Shown: positions 28,401-37,400 of the stretch, piece after piece
Layout of the letters: every line of letters begins with the position of its first letter
Numbering within the stretch: the stretch's first letter is position 1
Made by a program: the position numbers and the translations under genes
Source of the DNA: Flavobacterium sp. BFFFF1
Lineage (GTDB): Bacteria > Bacteroidota > Bacteroidia > Flavobacteriales > Flavobacteriaceae
Assembly (NCBI RefSeq): GCF_002256285.1
Contig: NZ_NKJE01000013.1
Location: 45,844-109,843, forward strand
Length of the DNA stretch: 64,000 nt
Direction of reading: 5' to 3'
The notes under the pieces: model-generated
The model's database searches: none
What the model saw: the letters and a program-made list of their open reading frames with translations, nothing else
What the model was told of the DNA's origin: nothing

Positions 28401-31400
28401 CGTAAGTCCGGAATCTGAAGTCGCTGTTAGTGCAAAATTAGCATCGCCATAAGTGGCATTTGAAAGCGCATTAAAGGTGATGACCTGATCTGATTTTGTA
28501 GTCGTGTTGACCAATTGTGTCTGCGCTACATCTGAAGCAGCATCATAATTCGAATCACCCGCCTGTGAAGCCGTGATGATGGTTGAGCCAGCGCCCACAA
28601 TCGTAACGGTATTTCCTGCAACGGTAGCCACATTCGTGTCAGAGCTGCTATAAGAAACCGTAAGCCCTGAACTTGCAGTAGCAGTCAAAGCAAATGCGGC
28701 ATCGTTATCATTTTTATTAGCCAATGGACCGAAAGTAATCGTCTGGCTTGCTTTTGTAATGTTTGCTGTCAATCCTGAAGGCTGTGAAACCAGGTTGTAG
28801 TTTCCTGCATCGGTATCATTCAATACAAAGCCGGCCGCAGTAACGGCAATGCCAGTTCCAGCATTGGATGTTGCAAACGTCGCTGTAGCGCCGGTGCTGT
28901 TTACACCAACATTGTCTGGGAAGATTACACCCGATACTGCAGCACTTCCCGTATTTAAGGTAGCTGTATTGTTACCGTCGTAAGGTTTGTTGTTCGCTGT
29001 GACACCAGTTATTGTAACATCTTTTGGTGTGATATCAGCGGTAAGGGTTGGTTGGGTTAATGTGTAATTTGAAGAAGGTGCAGTATAGCCTGTCACGTTA
29101 ATCGTTTTACCAGTAGCCGCAACAGCATTGATAAAGTTAGCCGTTGGTGTTCCGGTTACAGAGAACGTTTCCCCATTTTGAAGTCCGGCATAAGCAGCAG
29201 TTCCTGTGAAAGATGCTGTGGTAAGCCTGTCGTATGTCTTGTTAGAACCTGTCAATCCTGTGATGGTCAACGCAGCCGCCGTCACGGTGTTTCCACTCGC
29301 AGCCGTTGTTACGTTTACTGAGGTAGCACCAGTACTGCTGAGCACGATATTTTGTGCATTATATGTTCCTGTAACCGCAGCGTTAGCAGCAAGGCGTACA
29401 CTCAATGTACCGCTTGCGTTGCCTCCTGTTTGTGTGAATGTAGCTGTTGGGCCATAAGTCACACCATCGCTCGCTACTTCAAATCCTGTCGGGGCAGTAG
29501 CGGTAATGTTTGCAGTCAAAGCACCGCCGGATACAGCAAATGTTTGTGCTGTAGAAGGTGTGCCGTAAGTTGTTGTAAATGCCGTGGCAGTAGCCGTACC
29601 GATAATTGTTGGATTACAGTAGTTGGCAGCAGTTGCGCTGCTTCTTACACTTGCAACATTGCTGTTTGTAAAGTCACTATTGTTGTTGTTTGTATCAACA
29701 CAGCCAAAACTGTTTCTTTGGTAAGAATTAACATTACCGGATAACGCAGTGGCAGGTGAACCTTCAAAAGCAGTAGCAGTTCCGCCAAAACCAAAAAGAT
29801 CAACAATTGCGGTACTTGAAGGGTTTCCTCCTGACAATAAAGTGGTGGTGTTGGTTAAGGCAACTTTCCCCGCTGTCGCAGACATGTTAATTCCTGTACT
29901 TGTGAAGTCGGATGTAAATGTTGCACCGATCGCGGCAGCACTTGCAAGTTTAATTAAAAAGTATTTTCCCGGTTGAACATTGACATTTCCAAGGTTTCCT
30001 GTTGAAGACCAGTTTCCGGTACCCGTAGCAGAAGTATATTGTACGGTATAGTTATTTAAATTGATGACAGCACCGGTCGGATTAAATAGTTCCACAAAAT
30101 CATTTTGGTATGTGGCACTGGTGTTACCACCACCACCGTAAACCTGGCTGATTACCAAGCGGTTTACCACAAGTGGCGTAATATCGGCGGTAAGTCCTGT
30201 AGGCTGTGTCAATGTATATTTAGCGGCATCAGCACCTCCAAGGGTAAGCGCTGCGGTAACAGGTTTGGCTGTTCCCACTGTCGCACTGCTAAATGTACCG
30301 CCTCCGCTTACGGTGACCACATCTGGAGAGACTACGCCGACAAGCGTAGCACCTGTAATGGTCGCGGCCGTATTTCCATTGAATACTTTATTGGAAGCAA
30401 CTGCTCCGGTAACGGTTAACGTTTTTGTATTTACCGTAAGGCCTTGTGGAACGTCTGTGGCAACATTGTATGTCGCATTTCCTGCCTGCGATGCTGTAAT
30501 ATTTGTTGTTCCGGGAGCTACAATGGTCACTGTATTTCCAGAAACAGTTGCAACGGCAGGATTCGAACTAAGGTAAGAAACCGTCAATCCGGAATCCGAT
30601 GATCCTGATAGCACAAATGAGGCATCCCCATAAGTGACTGCAGCAAGTGTGCCGAATGTAATCGTTTGGTTTAATTTGGATACTGACAATGCCTGTACCA
30701 CATCCGGTGCTGCATTGTAAGTGGTATCTCCAGCCTGGGAAGCAGTGATGTTGGTGCTTCCTGCGCCCACAATAGTCACCGTGTTGCCGGAAACAGTAGC
30801 CACCGCAGTATTCGAACTCGAATAACTCACGGTCAGTCCCGACGAAGCCGTCGCCGTAAGGTTAAAAGGAGTATCATTCACTAATTTCGGAGCCAAAGCA
30901 TTAAAAGTTATGGTTTGGTCGATCTTTGCAATGGCAGTAACATGAAGATTCTGCGCCACATCTGAAGCGGCATTGTAATTGGAATCACCTGCCTGTGAAG
31001 CAGTAATTGTAGTATCTCCGGCACCTACCAGCGTTACAGTGTTTCCTGAAACGGTAGCGACAGCGGGGTTTGAACTAATATAGGTAACTGTGAGTCCGGA
31101 ACTTGCCGTGCCGGTAAGATTAAACGCAGGATCAGTAGCGGCTTTATCTGCCAATGCGCCAAAAGTAATGGTTTGGTTCGCTTTGGTAATATCAGCTGTC
31201 AATCCAGAAGGTTGTGCAGTAAGTGTATAATTTCCGGCGTTAGTGCCAGCCAGTGCAAAACCTGCCGCCGTAACGCTGATTCCCGTACCTGCATTAGCCG
31301 AAGCAAAAGTGGCTGTAGCTGCGGTACTATTAATCGTTACGACATCTGAGAAAAGTGTTCCTGAAACTGAAGCTCCTGTAAGATCAAATGAGCCTGTGGT

Positions 31401-32489
31401 ATTGCCATTATATGTTTTGTTGTTTACAACCACGCCGCTTAAAGTGACACCAAGAGGACTCACAGCATTCCCGCTGGCTGCAGTTGTTATATTTACAGTA
31501 GTCGCTGTACCGCTAGTCAATGCGATATTCTGCGCATTATAAGTAGCCCCTACGACAGCATTCGCTTTTAAGCGTACGCTGATATTGCCACTTGCGGTAC
31601 CACCGCTTTGTGTTATTGTAGCAGTATTTCCAAAAGTGACTCCATCGCTGGCGACTTCAAAACCTGTTGGCGCGGTGGCCGTAATATTTGTGGTAAGGTT
31701 GCTTCCTGATACCGGGAAAGTCTGCGAAGCCGATGCAGTACCATATGTTGTAGTAAAAGCAGTAGCAGTTGCAGTACCTGTAATTGTAGGACTGCTTGCA
31801 GCGGCTGTAGAAGATACCGTAATATCATCTAAGCGAATTCTATTCCTGCTTCCGGAGGTGCCACTTGAAGTATAATAAATCCAACGCAACTGAACTACGG
31901 ACTGGTTGTCTGCTCCTGAAGGGATGGCAATATTGCTAAAAGTTGTAGCTGCGTTTAATGTCGATGTATTTGTTGTCACGTAGTCAGTAGAAGCAATGTC
32001 AATAAAGGCTCCCGTAGTTCCAACCCTGTATTGTAAGCGCAAAGTGTTTGCACGTCCAGTTCCCCCGGCATTGGGGCCATTCAGTTGCTCTGCCGTAAAA
32101 GACACTTTCAGTGAATTACGTCCAGTTGATTTTACAGCAACAACAATGGCTCCTAAGTTGTTAGACCCGCTATTCAGGATGCTGACACCGTTAGCTACTT
32201 CGTTTCTTATTGAACCGGTTCCTATTGCTGCAGTAGACGCCGACAATGCAAAATCTGCATTGGGAGCTCCCGTAACAGCGCTGAGCGGTTCAGCCGCAAA
32301 CTTATGACCAGCCATATTGGTTGGGAATGTTGTGGTTGTACCGGCTGCAAAGCCCGTAAAAGAATAATTAGCCCCTGCGAGGTCAAATGCAGCAGGATCG
32401 GTCTGAGCTATCCCCATTAAGCTACTTAAGAACACAACAGCGGTAATTAAAGAACTAATCCAATTTCTTTGTAGAATTGTTTTCATCAT
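22401..32489 (-). CDS. Giant T9SS-secreted adhesin-like protein (3362 aa), paralogue 2
   Basis: It is a secreted, repeat-rich surface protein. It has a signal peptide (LITAVVFLSSLMGIAQ) and a choice-of-anchor-like domain (about 30-230). YDG and MBG repeats with a FTTTYGT.S..Q.F.VSG element fill 230-770. A lamin-tail-like domain lies at about 775-960 (RLVISQVYGGGGN, DFVELFNPTG). More YDG/MBG repeats run to about 1845. Several beta domains follow (about 1850-2035, 2035-2150, 2150-2410, 2410-2840). A C-terminal module (about 2840-3285, TWDGVSWTNG, QDYVYWSSP, GQGYNMIGNPYP) precedes a sorting tail resembling T9SS type C (VKIFDIRGRLLFE, ending KKVAY). I count six MBG and seven or eight YDG units. 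It shares the C-terminal half-kilobase of residues, the promoter octamer and the terminator with the gene at 6852-16892, but not its N-terminal repeats. Confidence 0.88.
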   Translation of the reverse strand: MMKTILQRNWISSLITAVVFLSSLMGIAQTDPAAFDLAGANYSFTGFAAGTTTTFPTNMAGHKFAAEPLSAVTGAPNADFALSASTAAIGTGSIRNEVANGVSILNSGSNNLGAIVVAVKSTGRNSLKVSFTAEQLNGPNAGGTGRANTLRLQYRVGTTGAFIDIASTDYVTTNTSTLNAATTFSNIAIPSGADNQSVVQLRWIYYTSSGTSGSRNRIRLDDITVSSTAAASSPTITGTATATAFTTTYGTASASQTFPVSGSNLTTNITATAPTGFEVASDGVTFGNTATITQSGGTASGNISVRLKANAVVGATYNAQNIALTSGTATTVNITTAASGNAVSPLGVTLSGVVVNNKTYNGNTTGSFDLTGASVSGTLFSDVVTINSTAATATFASANAGTGISVTAAGFALAGTNAGNYTLTAQPSGLTADITKANQTITFGALADKAATDPAFNLTGTASSGLTVTYISSNPAVATVSGNTVTLVGAGDTTITASQAGDSNYNAASDVAQNLHVTAIAKIDQTITFNALAPKLVNDTPFNLTATASSGLTVSYSSSNTAVATVSGNTVTIVGAGSTNITASQAGDTTYNAAPDVVQALSVSKLNQTITFGTLAAVTYGDASFVLSGSSDSGLTVSYLSSNPAVATVSGNTVTIVAPGTTNITASQAGNATYNVATDVPQGLTVNTKTLTVTGAVASNKVFNGNTAATITGATLVGVVSPDVVTVSGGGTFSSATVGTAKPVTAALTLGGADAAKYTLTQPTGLTADITPLVVNRLVISQVYGGGGNTSATYQNDFVELFNPTGAVINLNNYTVQYTSATGTGNWSSTGNLGNVNVQPGKYFLIKLASAAAIGATFTSDFTSTGINMSATAGKVALTNTTTLLSGGNPSSTAIVDLFGFGGTATAFEGSPATALSGNVNSYQRNSFGCVDTNNNNSDFTNSNVASVRSSATAANYCNPTIIGTATATAFTTTYGTPSTAQTFAVSGGALTANITATAPTGFEVASDGVTYGPTATFTQTGGNASGTLSVRLAANAAVTGTYNAQNIVLSSTGATSVNVTTAASGNTVTAAALTITGLTGSNKTYDRLTTASFTGTAAYAGLQNGETFSVTGTPTANFINAVAATGKTINVTGYTAPSSNYTLTQPTLTADITPKDVTITGVTANNKPYDGNNTATLNTGSAAVSGVIFPDNVGVNSTGATATFATSNAGTGIAVTAAGFVLNDTDAGNYNLVSQPSGLTANITKASQTITFGPLANKNDNDAAFALTATASSGLTVSYSSSDTNVATVAGNTVTIVGAGSTIITASQAGDSNYDAASDVAQTQLVNTTTKSDQVITFNALSNATYGDANFALTATSDSGLTVTYLSSNPAVATVSGNIVTVVAPGTTTITAQQAGNSAFNPAVDVLQSLTVNTKTLTVTGAVAASKEYDTTDAASISGATLVGIVGSDDVTVSGNGTFNNANAGTSKPVTAALTLGGADNAKYTLSQPSGLTADITAKAVTVSGVAASNKQYNGNTTATLTGTAVLSGVFPADASNVSFDFSSGTAAFATAAVGTGITVTATGYGLTGSAAGNYSLTQPTGLTANITVKTLTLTGFAFNNKTYDGNDTIAITGTPALSGVIGTEDVTLTGTLTASFPAANAGSNYSIAITGLSITGTDSGNYILDTTGFTASINPAVLTYVADAATRVYNTANPVFSGSVTGFVNSENIATATTGTLAFTTSATALSPVAAYSLNGSGLSATNYTFVQASGNATAFTITQATQTITFGTLANKTTADAPYALTGTASSGLTVSYSSSNPAVATVSGSTVTIVGAGTTTITASQAGNVNYSAATSVPQTLTVTAAAVSIIAWNTSTEIGGANFFGTSPFVPTTNAANVTNGSLIRGTGVATSNVPTATGAARGWGGIGWAANSAAAISGDKVLTFTTKANTDYKLSLTSLSPFSYRRSSTGPSSAELQYKIDAGAYTTITTFSLTSTAGTGATISNTDLTGIAALQNVPSTSTITFRIVPYGASSTTGTFYIYDVAVSTASDLSVNGVVTYSPTNQAPTATAVAVSGTPTIGQTLTGSYTYTDTEGDLESGSTYRWFRADDISGSNEGAILNATGISYQLTSTDLNKYVRFGVTPKAATGTVTGSEAYSSPRLLVSPVGDAVSTITADPSFTESQNINYAAYTGTDVTASSLEIGRFLVNDIIGTPGDALTTKLTNLTLTLLTASDYEKVALYDDLNNEIAEIPAASSLNFPSLSIEAASGASKSFSVRATYKTTVVDNNQSKLLVTSAVSDSAGSIFATSNAGGASTSTAGDSNRIEVTATDLAYGQNASNAFINVAMTPAVTVKAVDANNNTDLDYLGQINVVSTGTMTPASATPAAGTGTATFSTLTHTAFGSGFQLTASSTGLNPKNSVVFDVFNPIFYNLIVDTNPSLANPYTNGQFVITNLTASGIGRGTGLTAASAANRYSATAWNTTALDANDYFEWTLTPQGTNEIDLVNFIYTGQTSAQGPVNFILRSSVDNYTADINTNTVVPGIFGSLISLSTPEFQNITTPITFRLYGWGGTGGTFSVNDFNFDGEITPSSATNLNVSLTALSSMDYIVGNGPSVSKSFTVTGGNLTPASGDITVSSDSADYELSTDNVSFSAGPLLLPYTGNSLATTTVYTRLVAGLSAGNYTGELTISGGNATDKLVSLSGTVRTPLDLSYVNTFRTQALHNEAVTLGFGFNGVTFTASPPSSGYEQIVGNNSSVETPVIDFNASGVIQLTYTAATFNGSSGQTISVEVSTDGGLTYNPISGTTLSPTSTTYLTLTKDIDLAAYNTNNGRLRFKMTAGTNPTHGIRFRDLALRTITTWDGVSWTNGAPDINSIAAIEGNYTTATNGAISAKTLHVNFGQVVVSPNTSITLQDELTVEPIDTNVTFENNANLIQQNAVTPNSGNVTVKRSASMRRQDYVYWSSPVSGPQTLRQFSTATLATRFYELNEAGNNFAALNPLTTTFAPAKGYMIRAADTLTNNVVTWTGKFKGQPNNGTLTVQTTHDGQGYNMIGNPYPSPVNATAFLTANPTLGTLYFWTHKTQGAASGENYATFNGTGSASPSGSEAPNGFIQTGQGFVVQVATPTVVTFTNALRADNHSNQFFRNANNVSDSENGRIWLNLKNAEGNTLNQMLLGYVAGATNDVDLAFDGKAIEASSSAVYNQLDNAAYTIQGKALPFVNTDVVALGFRAVTAGTYTINLDHTDGLFAGEQDIFIKDNFNGTYHNIKNGDYTFTASEGTFANRLELVYQSAPLGVGTPAFDDNSVVIFKQNGMLNISTGAATMETVKIFDIRGRLLFEKNNINGTTFVVNQFKAEQQVLIVQITSDDNKTVSKKVAY

Positions 32490-32511
32490 TTTTTATTTAA
32501 TTGACAGGGAG

Positions 32512-32519
32512 CAAAATTA
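32512..32519 (-). promoter_or_regulatory. Promoter -7 element of the second giant adhesin
   Basis: TAATTTTG on the minus strand is an exact TAnnTTTG match, 22 nt upstream of the ATG at 32489. No -33 box could be placed confidently. Confidence 0.55.
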
Positions 32520-32725
32520 AGTGTTTTTAACAACATACCGCGTGTTTCTTATTAATAATTTGTTAAGTATCGGGGTCAAAATTGTTGATAACTTATAAAT
32601 TCGGGACTCATTTTAAACGATTAAAGATAATTCTTCAAAAAAATATAGTGCTTTTATTACAGGATTTACCGCTTTAAGTCGCCACCCGATAGGCCAGGTT
32701 TTCAGTATTGTTTTATTGTTGTTGG

Positions 32726-32854
32726 ACTGCGTCGTGTTTTGTTCGGGTTTTCGAGGGGTATTGTTGGGCTTTTGTTCGACGAAAATCAGTTTTCGTCGAA
32801 GAAATCAGCCTATACCCTGATGAAACCCCAACGAAACACGAACGAAACCGCAGT
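32726..32854. repeat. 129-bp imperfect palindrome
   Basis: The left arm starts ACTGCG and the right arm ends CGCAGT. The arms pair over most of their length with a few mismatches and a short gap. The centre is a perfect 11-bp hairpin, TTCGACGAAAA (32775-32785) with TTTTCGTCGAA (32790-32800), around the loop TCAG. It lies in the 494-nt gene-free gap between divergent genes. The remainder of the gap holds only the two promoters and A/T-rich sequence. Open frames on both strands across it are a by-product of the palindrome. Confidence 0.75.
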
Positions 32855-32932
32855 AATGGTGCTTTCAGAAAAGCATTTGTCGACAGGTCTATTGATATGT
32901 CAGGCGCGATTGCCAATTAACAAAAATTTGTA

Positions 32933-32964
32933 TTTGACGGTAACCACTAATTATAGTATCTTTC
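32933..32964 (+). promoter_or_regulatory. Promoter of the exported 423-aa protein gene
   Basis: TTTG (32933-32936), a 20-bp spacer and TATCTTTC (32957-32964) match the Bacteroidetes promoter form with one mismatch in the -7 box. Confidence 0.5.
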
Positions 32965-32983
32965 CAGCCCGTTTATATTGTCT

Positions 32984-34255
32984 ATGAAAAGCTTGAAATT
33001 TACATATCTTGTTGTTTTACTGCTCCTGACAGCGTTCGCTGCAAGGGCCTCATTTATTCTGCTGCCTATGGATGAAACCACGCAGCAGAACCACCTGAAA
33101 GCATATGGAATCACCTATTGGTGTCTTGACAAACAGTACAAAGCGAGTTGGCTGCTGAACTATCGTGGCGGGTCATTCCTGTTGCCCGATGCACCGGAGA
33201 TTCGCAAGGAATGCCAGATCCGGGGCGTCAGTTTTGAGATCCTTTCCGACGATGAGGCCAATTCGATCCTATTGGACATCTCCAGCCCTTCGCAAAACAT
33301 GGAAACGGTGGTACTCGAAAAGGCACCCAAAATTGCGGTGTATACCCCAAAAGGCAAGCAGCCCTGGGACGATGCGGTAACTCTGGTTTTGACCTATGCT
33401 GAAATTCCTTTTACGCCGATATATGACGAAGAAGTGCTTTCCGATCAATTGGTGCTTTACGATTGGCTGCACCTGCACCATGAGGATTTCACGGGGCAGT
33501 ATGGTAAATTTTATTCCAGCTATAAAAACGCTCCCTGGTATATTGAACAGAAACGGGATGCAGAGGCATTGGCGGCGAAGTTAGGCTACGCGAAAGTTTC
33601 AGAGGAGAAATTGGCCGTAGCCAAAAAGATCCGCGACTTTGTGATCGGGGGCGGGTTCATGTTTGCGATGTGCTCTGCCGCAGATAGTTTTGATATCGCC
33701 CTGTCTGCGGACGGCATAGACATCTGTGAATCGATGTTTGACGGCGATCCCAGTGAAGCCAATTACCAGGCGAAAATTGACTACAGTAAAACCTTTGCTT
33801 TTAAAGATTTTAAATTGGAGAGGAATCCAAACATGTATGAGTTCTCCGACATCGACATGACCAACAAACGGGCCAATGTTCCCATGGAAAAAGACTATTT
33901 CACCTTGATGGACTTCTCTGCCAAATGGGATCCGATCCCCAGCATGCTTTGCCAGAACCACACGATGCTCGTCAAGGGATTTATGGGCCAAAGCACCGCC
34001 TTCGAAAGTGACCTGATCAAATCGAATATATTGGTGATGGGCGAATGCCAGCTCAATGGAGAGGCACGTTACATTCATGGCGAAAAAGGCAAAGGAATGT
34101 TTACGTTTTATGGTGGCCATGACCCGGAAGATTACAAACACCAGGTGGGTGATCCGCCTACCGTACTTGATTTGCATCCAAATTCTCCCGGGTATCGGTT
34201 GATATTGAATAATGTGCTGTTCCCTGCGGCACGAAAAAAGAAATTGAAGACCTGA
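32984..34255 (+). CDS. Conserved exported protein of unknown function (423 aa)
   Basis: It has a signal peptide (MKSLKFTYLVVLLLLTAFAARA). It then begins SFILLPMDETTQQNHLKAYGI, the start of a conserved Bacteroidetes family that databases often label asparagine synthetase B. I see no glutaminase Cys2 or AMP-binding loop to support that name. Mid-protein features are YDWLHLHHEDFTGQYGKF (about residues 160-177) and an FVIGGGFMFAMCSAAD segment whose Cys230 sits as in a class I amidotransferase nucleophile elbow. Near the end is TFYGGHDPEDY. I chose the ATG at 32984 rather than a TTG two codons earlier. It is monocistronic, with its own promoter. Confidence 0.7.
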   Translation: MKSLKFTYLVVLLLLTAFAARASFILLPMDETTQQNHLKAYGITYWCLDKQYKASWLLNYRGGSFLLPDAPEIRKECQIRGVSFEILSDDEANSILLDISSPSQNMETVVLEKAPKIAVYTPKGKQPWDDAVTLVLTYAEIPFTPIYDEEVLSDQLVLYDWLHLHHEDFTGQYGKFYSSYKNAPWYIEQKRDAEALAAKLGYAKVSEEKLAVAKKIRDFVIGGGFMFAMCSAADSFDIALSADGIDICESMFDGDPSEANYQAKIDYSKTFAFKDFKLERNPNMYEFSDIDMTNKRANVPMEKDYFTLMDFSAKWDPIPSMLCQNHTMLVKGFMGQSTAFESDLIKSNILVMGECQLNGEARYIHGEKGKGMFTFYGGHDPEDYKHQVGDPPTVLDLHPNSPGYRLILNNVLFPAARKKKLKT

Positions 34256-34344
34256 TTTTCACACACCATTTCTTACCAATATTTTAGGTAATCCATAATG
34301 CTCGTTAATTGGGTGTTAAAAACTCCATTTTAACCAGCCACGCC

Positions 34345-34374
34345 TTTGCATTTGTGTTTTTTTTTATAATTTCG
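34345..34374 (+). promoter_or_regulatory. Promoter of the 1003-aa T9SS protein gene
   Basis: TTTG (34345-34348), an 18-bp spacer and TAATTTCG (34367-34374), one mismatch from TAnnTTTG. The ATG is 31 nt downstream. Confidence 0.5.
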
Positions 34375-34404
34375 TCGGCTTATTAACCCTTTTTAATATT
34401 TATA

Positions 34405-37400
34405 ATGAAAAAGAATTACCTATTGTTATTGGTTTTCTTCTTGTGTGTTCAGGTGAACGCACAGATTCTGAACCAATCTGCAAACTGGCCCAACAGTGCC
34501 TGGACACTGACGGGGAGTTATCTTAGCACAGCGACTGTGTTGGAGGCTGATCCTACCGTTAGTGCTAATTTTGCGTATGACGACGATGACGCTGCAAGCG
34601 GTCACGAAGACAACATTGCGGCAGAGTCACCAGTAATTGACCTTTCCGCTGCTTTTGCAGGGGGTGAGAAGTACCTTAATGTTACTGTACAGTATGGCTA
34701 TCATTACCTCGCGGAAGACGTATTGATATTTCAGTACTGGGATGCAGATGCAGGTGTATGGGCTGACTGGGGTGTTGCGATCCCTGGTAACAGTACTACT
34801 GTGAATGATAACTATTGTACCATACCCAAGACGACGTTGTCTAGTGGTGCGTTAAGCATCTCGGCATTTACGCCAAACCAATTGGCTAATTTCAGGTACC
34901 GTATTGCTTACGATGATAAGATTGGTGCAGCAGACTGGAACTATGGTTTCTGCTTTGATTCACCAGTAATCACTTCAGCTTCCTGCGGTGCACCATCAGC
35001 GATCGTGTTTCAGAATGTAACGGCTAATGCAGCCGACGTATCCTGGAGCAACCTCAATGTGGCTTACGAATACGTTGTGGATCAGTCCGCTTCAGATCCT
35101 GCAGGTGCAGGAACTCCAGTTCCTTCTAATGCCGTTTCGCTGGATGGGCTTTCACAATTGACTATGTATTATTTCCATGTTAGGACAAATTGTGGCGGTG
35201 GATTCAGTACCTGGACGACAGTTTCATTTACGACTGCTCCGGATCCTGCTGCCAATGATGATTGTGCGAATGCGATTGAGTTGACAGTGAATCCTGACTT
35301 TGCTTGTGGTACCGTTACTTCGGCTACGCTGCTGGGTGCTACGGACTCAGGTGAGACGGACAATGGTGCAGGAACTCCTGATGACGACGTTTGGTTTACC
35401 TTCGTTGCCACATCAACCTCACACAGGATTGTTTTATCAAATGTAACCGGAACGCCAACAGACCTTGTGCACGAAGTCCTAGACGGAAGTTGTGGTAGTT
35501 TTACGAGTTTATCAATAAGTGACCCGAACACCAGCACTGTTTCAAACCTTGTACCCGGAAATACCTACTACGTAAGGGTTTTCAGTTACGCTGCCGGCGG
35601 AAGCAACTCAACAACGGTATTTAATATTTGCGTAGGGACACCGCCACCACCAGCGGCAAACGATGAATGCGCTGCTGCGGTTGAAGTAACAGTGAACCCA
35701 GACATTAATTGTGCTTCTGTAACCTCTGGAACATTGCAATCTGCAACGGATTCCGGCGAAGGTGACAACGGCGTAGGTACACCTGATGATGATGTTTGGT
35801 ATACATTTGTTGCTACCAATCCAGTTCAGACAATCAGGTTATCGAACATTGTTGGTTCGGCTACCGATTTGGTTCACGAAGTGTTGGAAGGCAACTGCGG
35901 AGGCGGGTTTACCAGTTTGTTGGTTAGCGACCCTAATACCAGTGCTGTGGCTAACCTAGTCGTGGGACAAACTTATTATATCAGGGTATTCACCTCAGGA
36001 ACTACTTTCTCGGATACTACATTTGACCTTTGTGTTGGAACACCACCACCACCACCTGTTAACGATGACGCTACAGGCGCTGTTGAATTGGTGCTTGACC
36101 TGGGAACGGCTTGCGGACCAAATAAGATTACCGGTATTTCAAACGACCAGACTTCAGGTTCGCCAGAGGTTGATCCAACATGTATGGACCAATACAATCC
36201 GTCACAGGGTAATGGTGATTTATGGTTCTACTTTACAGCACCAAACCCAACCGTTACGATCAACATCTCTGATATTACAGGAACCATCATCACAGTATCC
36301 AGTGCCGTATATTCAGGTACGCCTGGTAACCTTACTGAAACAGGAGTTTGTGGTAATGGAGCTACTAAGACTTATACGGACCTTATTCCCGGAGAAGTTT
36401 ACTATTTAAGGGTTTGGGATTATGGAAATGACGGCATCGGGACATTCAGTATCTGTGGATACTATATCGACTGTGTAAACCCGGCAGCTACTTACACGGT
36501 AGTTTCTGATTGCGACAATGCACCACAGTTTTTTGTGAATGTAGACGTTACCGATATGGGTTCTGCTGCAACGCTGAGCGTTTCGGACGACCAGGGAAGT
36601 GCGCCACAAACGGCTTCAGGTACTGGCGTACTCACTTTCGGACCTTATCCAAATGGCACATCGGTAGTTTATAACGTGGACAATGACCAAAACTCCCTTT
36701 GTTCTATCACAAGCGCATCGGTAAGCCAGGCTGCATGTCCTCCTGCTAATGACGAATGTGCTAACGCTATTCCGGTGACTGTTGCTTCTGATTTCAACGG
36801 CGGAGTAATGCCGTACGAGAATCTTGGTGCAACAAGAAACGCAGCGGATCCAATCCCTACGTGTGACGGGCTGAACTTTGCTACAACCGGTAAAGATGTT
36901 TGGTTTACGGTAACCGTACCAGGTTCCGGAAACATTACGCTTGAGACAAGGACCGCTAATGCTACCCTTACTGATACTGGTCTTGAGGCATTTACAGGAA
37001 GCTGTGGTGCTTTGACACAAGTTGGATGTAATACCGATTCAGGTGATGGGCTATTCTCATTGCTTCCTTTGACGGGTCTTACACCAGGCGATACGGTAAC
37101 TTTCAGGGTTTATGGGTATAACGGTACCCAGGGAGGTTTCAACCTTGCCGCGTATGATGCTCCTTTAGCAGCACCTGTATTGGACAACAATTCATTCACG
37201 GTGTATCCGAACCCGGTTCAGAGTGTACTGAACTTGTCATACACTAAAAATATGACCAACGTGGCGGTGTTCAATATCGTTGGACAGCAGGTGATCAGCA
37301 AAAAGCTTGATGCTGCAGCTGCACAGGTTGACATGTCGGCACTGGCTGCGGGTTCTTATATCGTAAAAGTAACTGCAGACAACGAAGTGAAAACCATCAA

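Noticed and set aside
6852..32489. Possible genomic island or prophage
   Set aside because: No integrase, transposase, tRNA target, direct-repeat ends or abrupt change in style was seen. The block can be explained by duplication of a T9SS cargo gene.
32708..32987. Overlapping short ORFs on both strands (32708-32920, 32713-32916, 32739-32987)
   Set aside because: They mirror each other because they lie on a palindrome. There is no family, signal or start context.
33599..34177. 192-aa minus-strand ORF opposite the exported 423-aa protein gene
   Set aside because: Covered entirely by the conserved gene on the other strand; no coding evidence.
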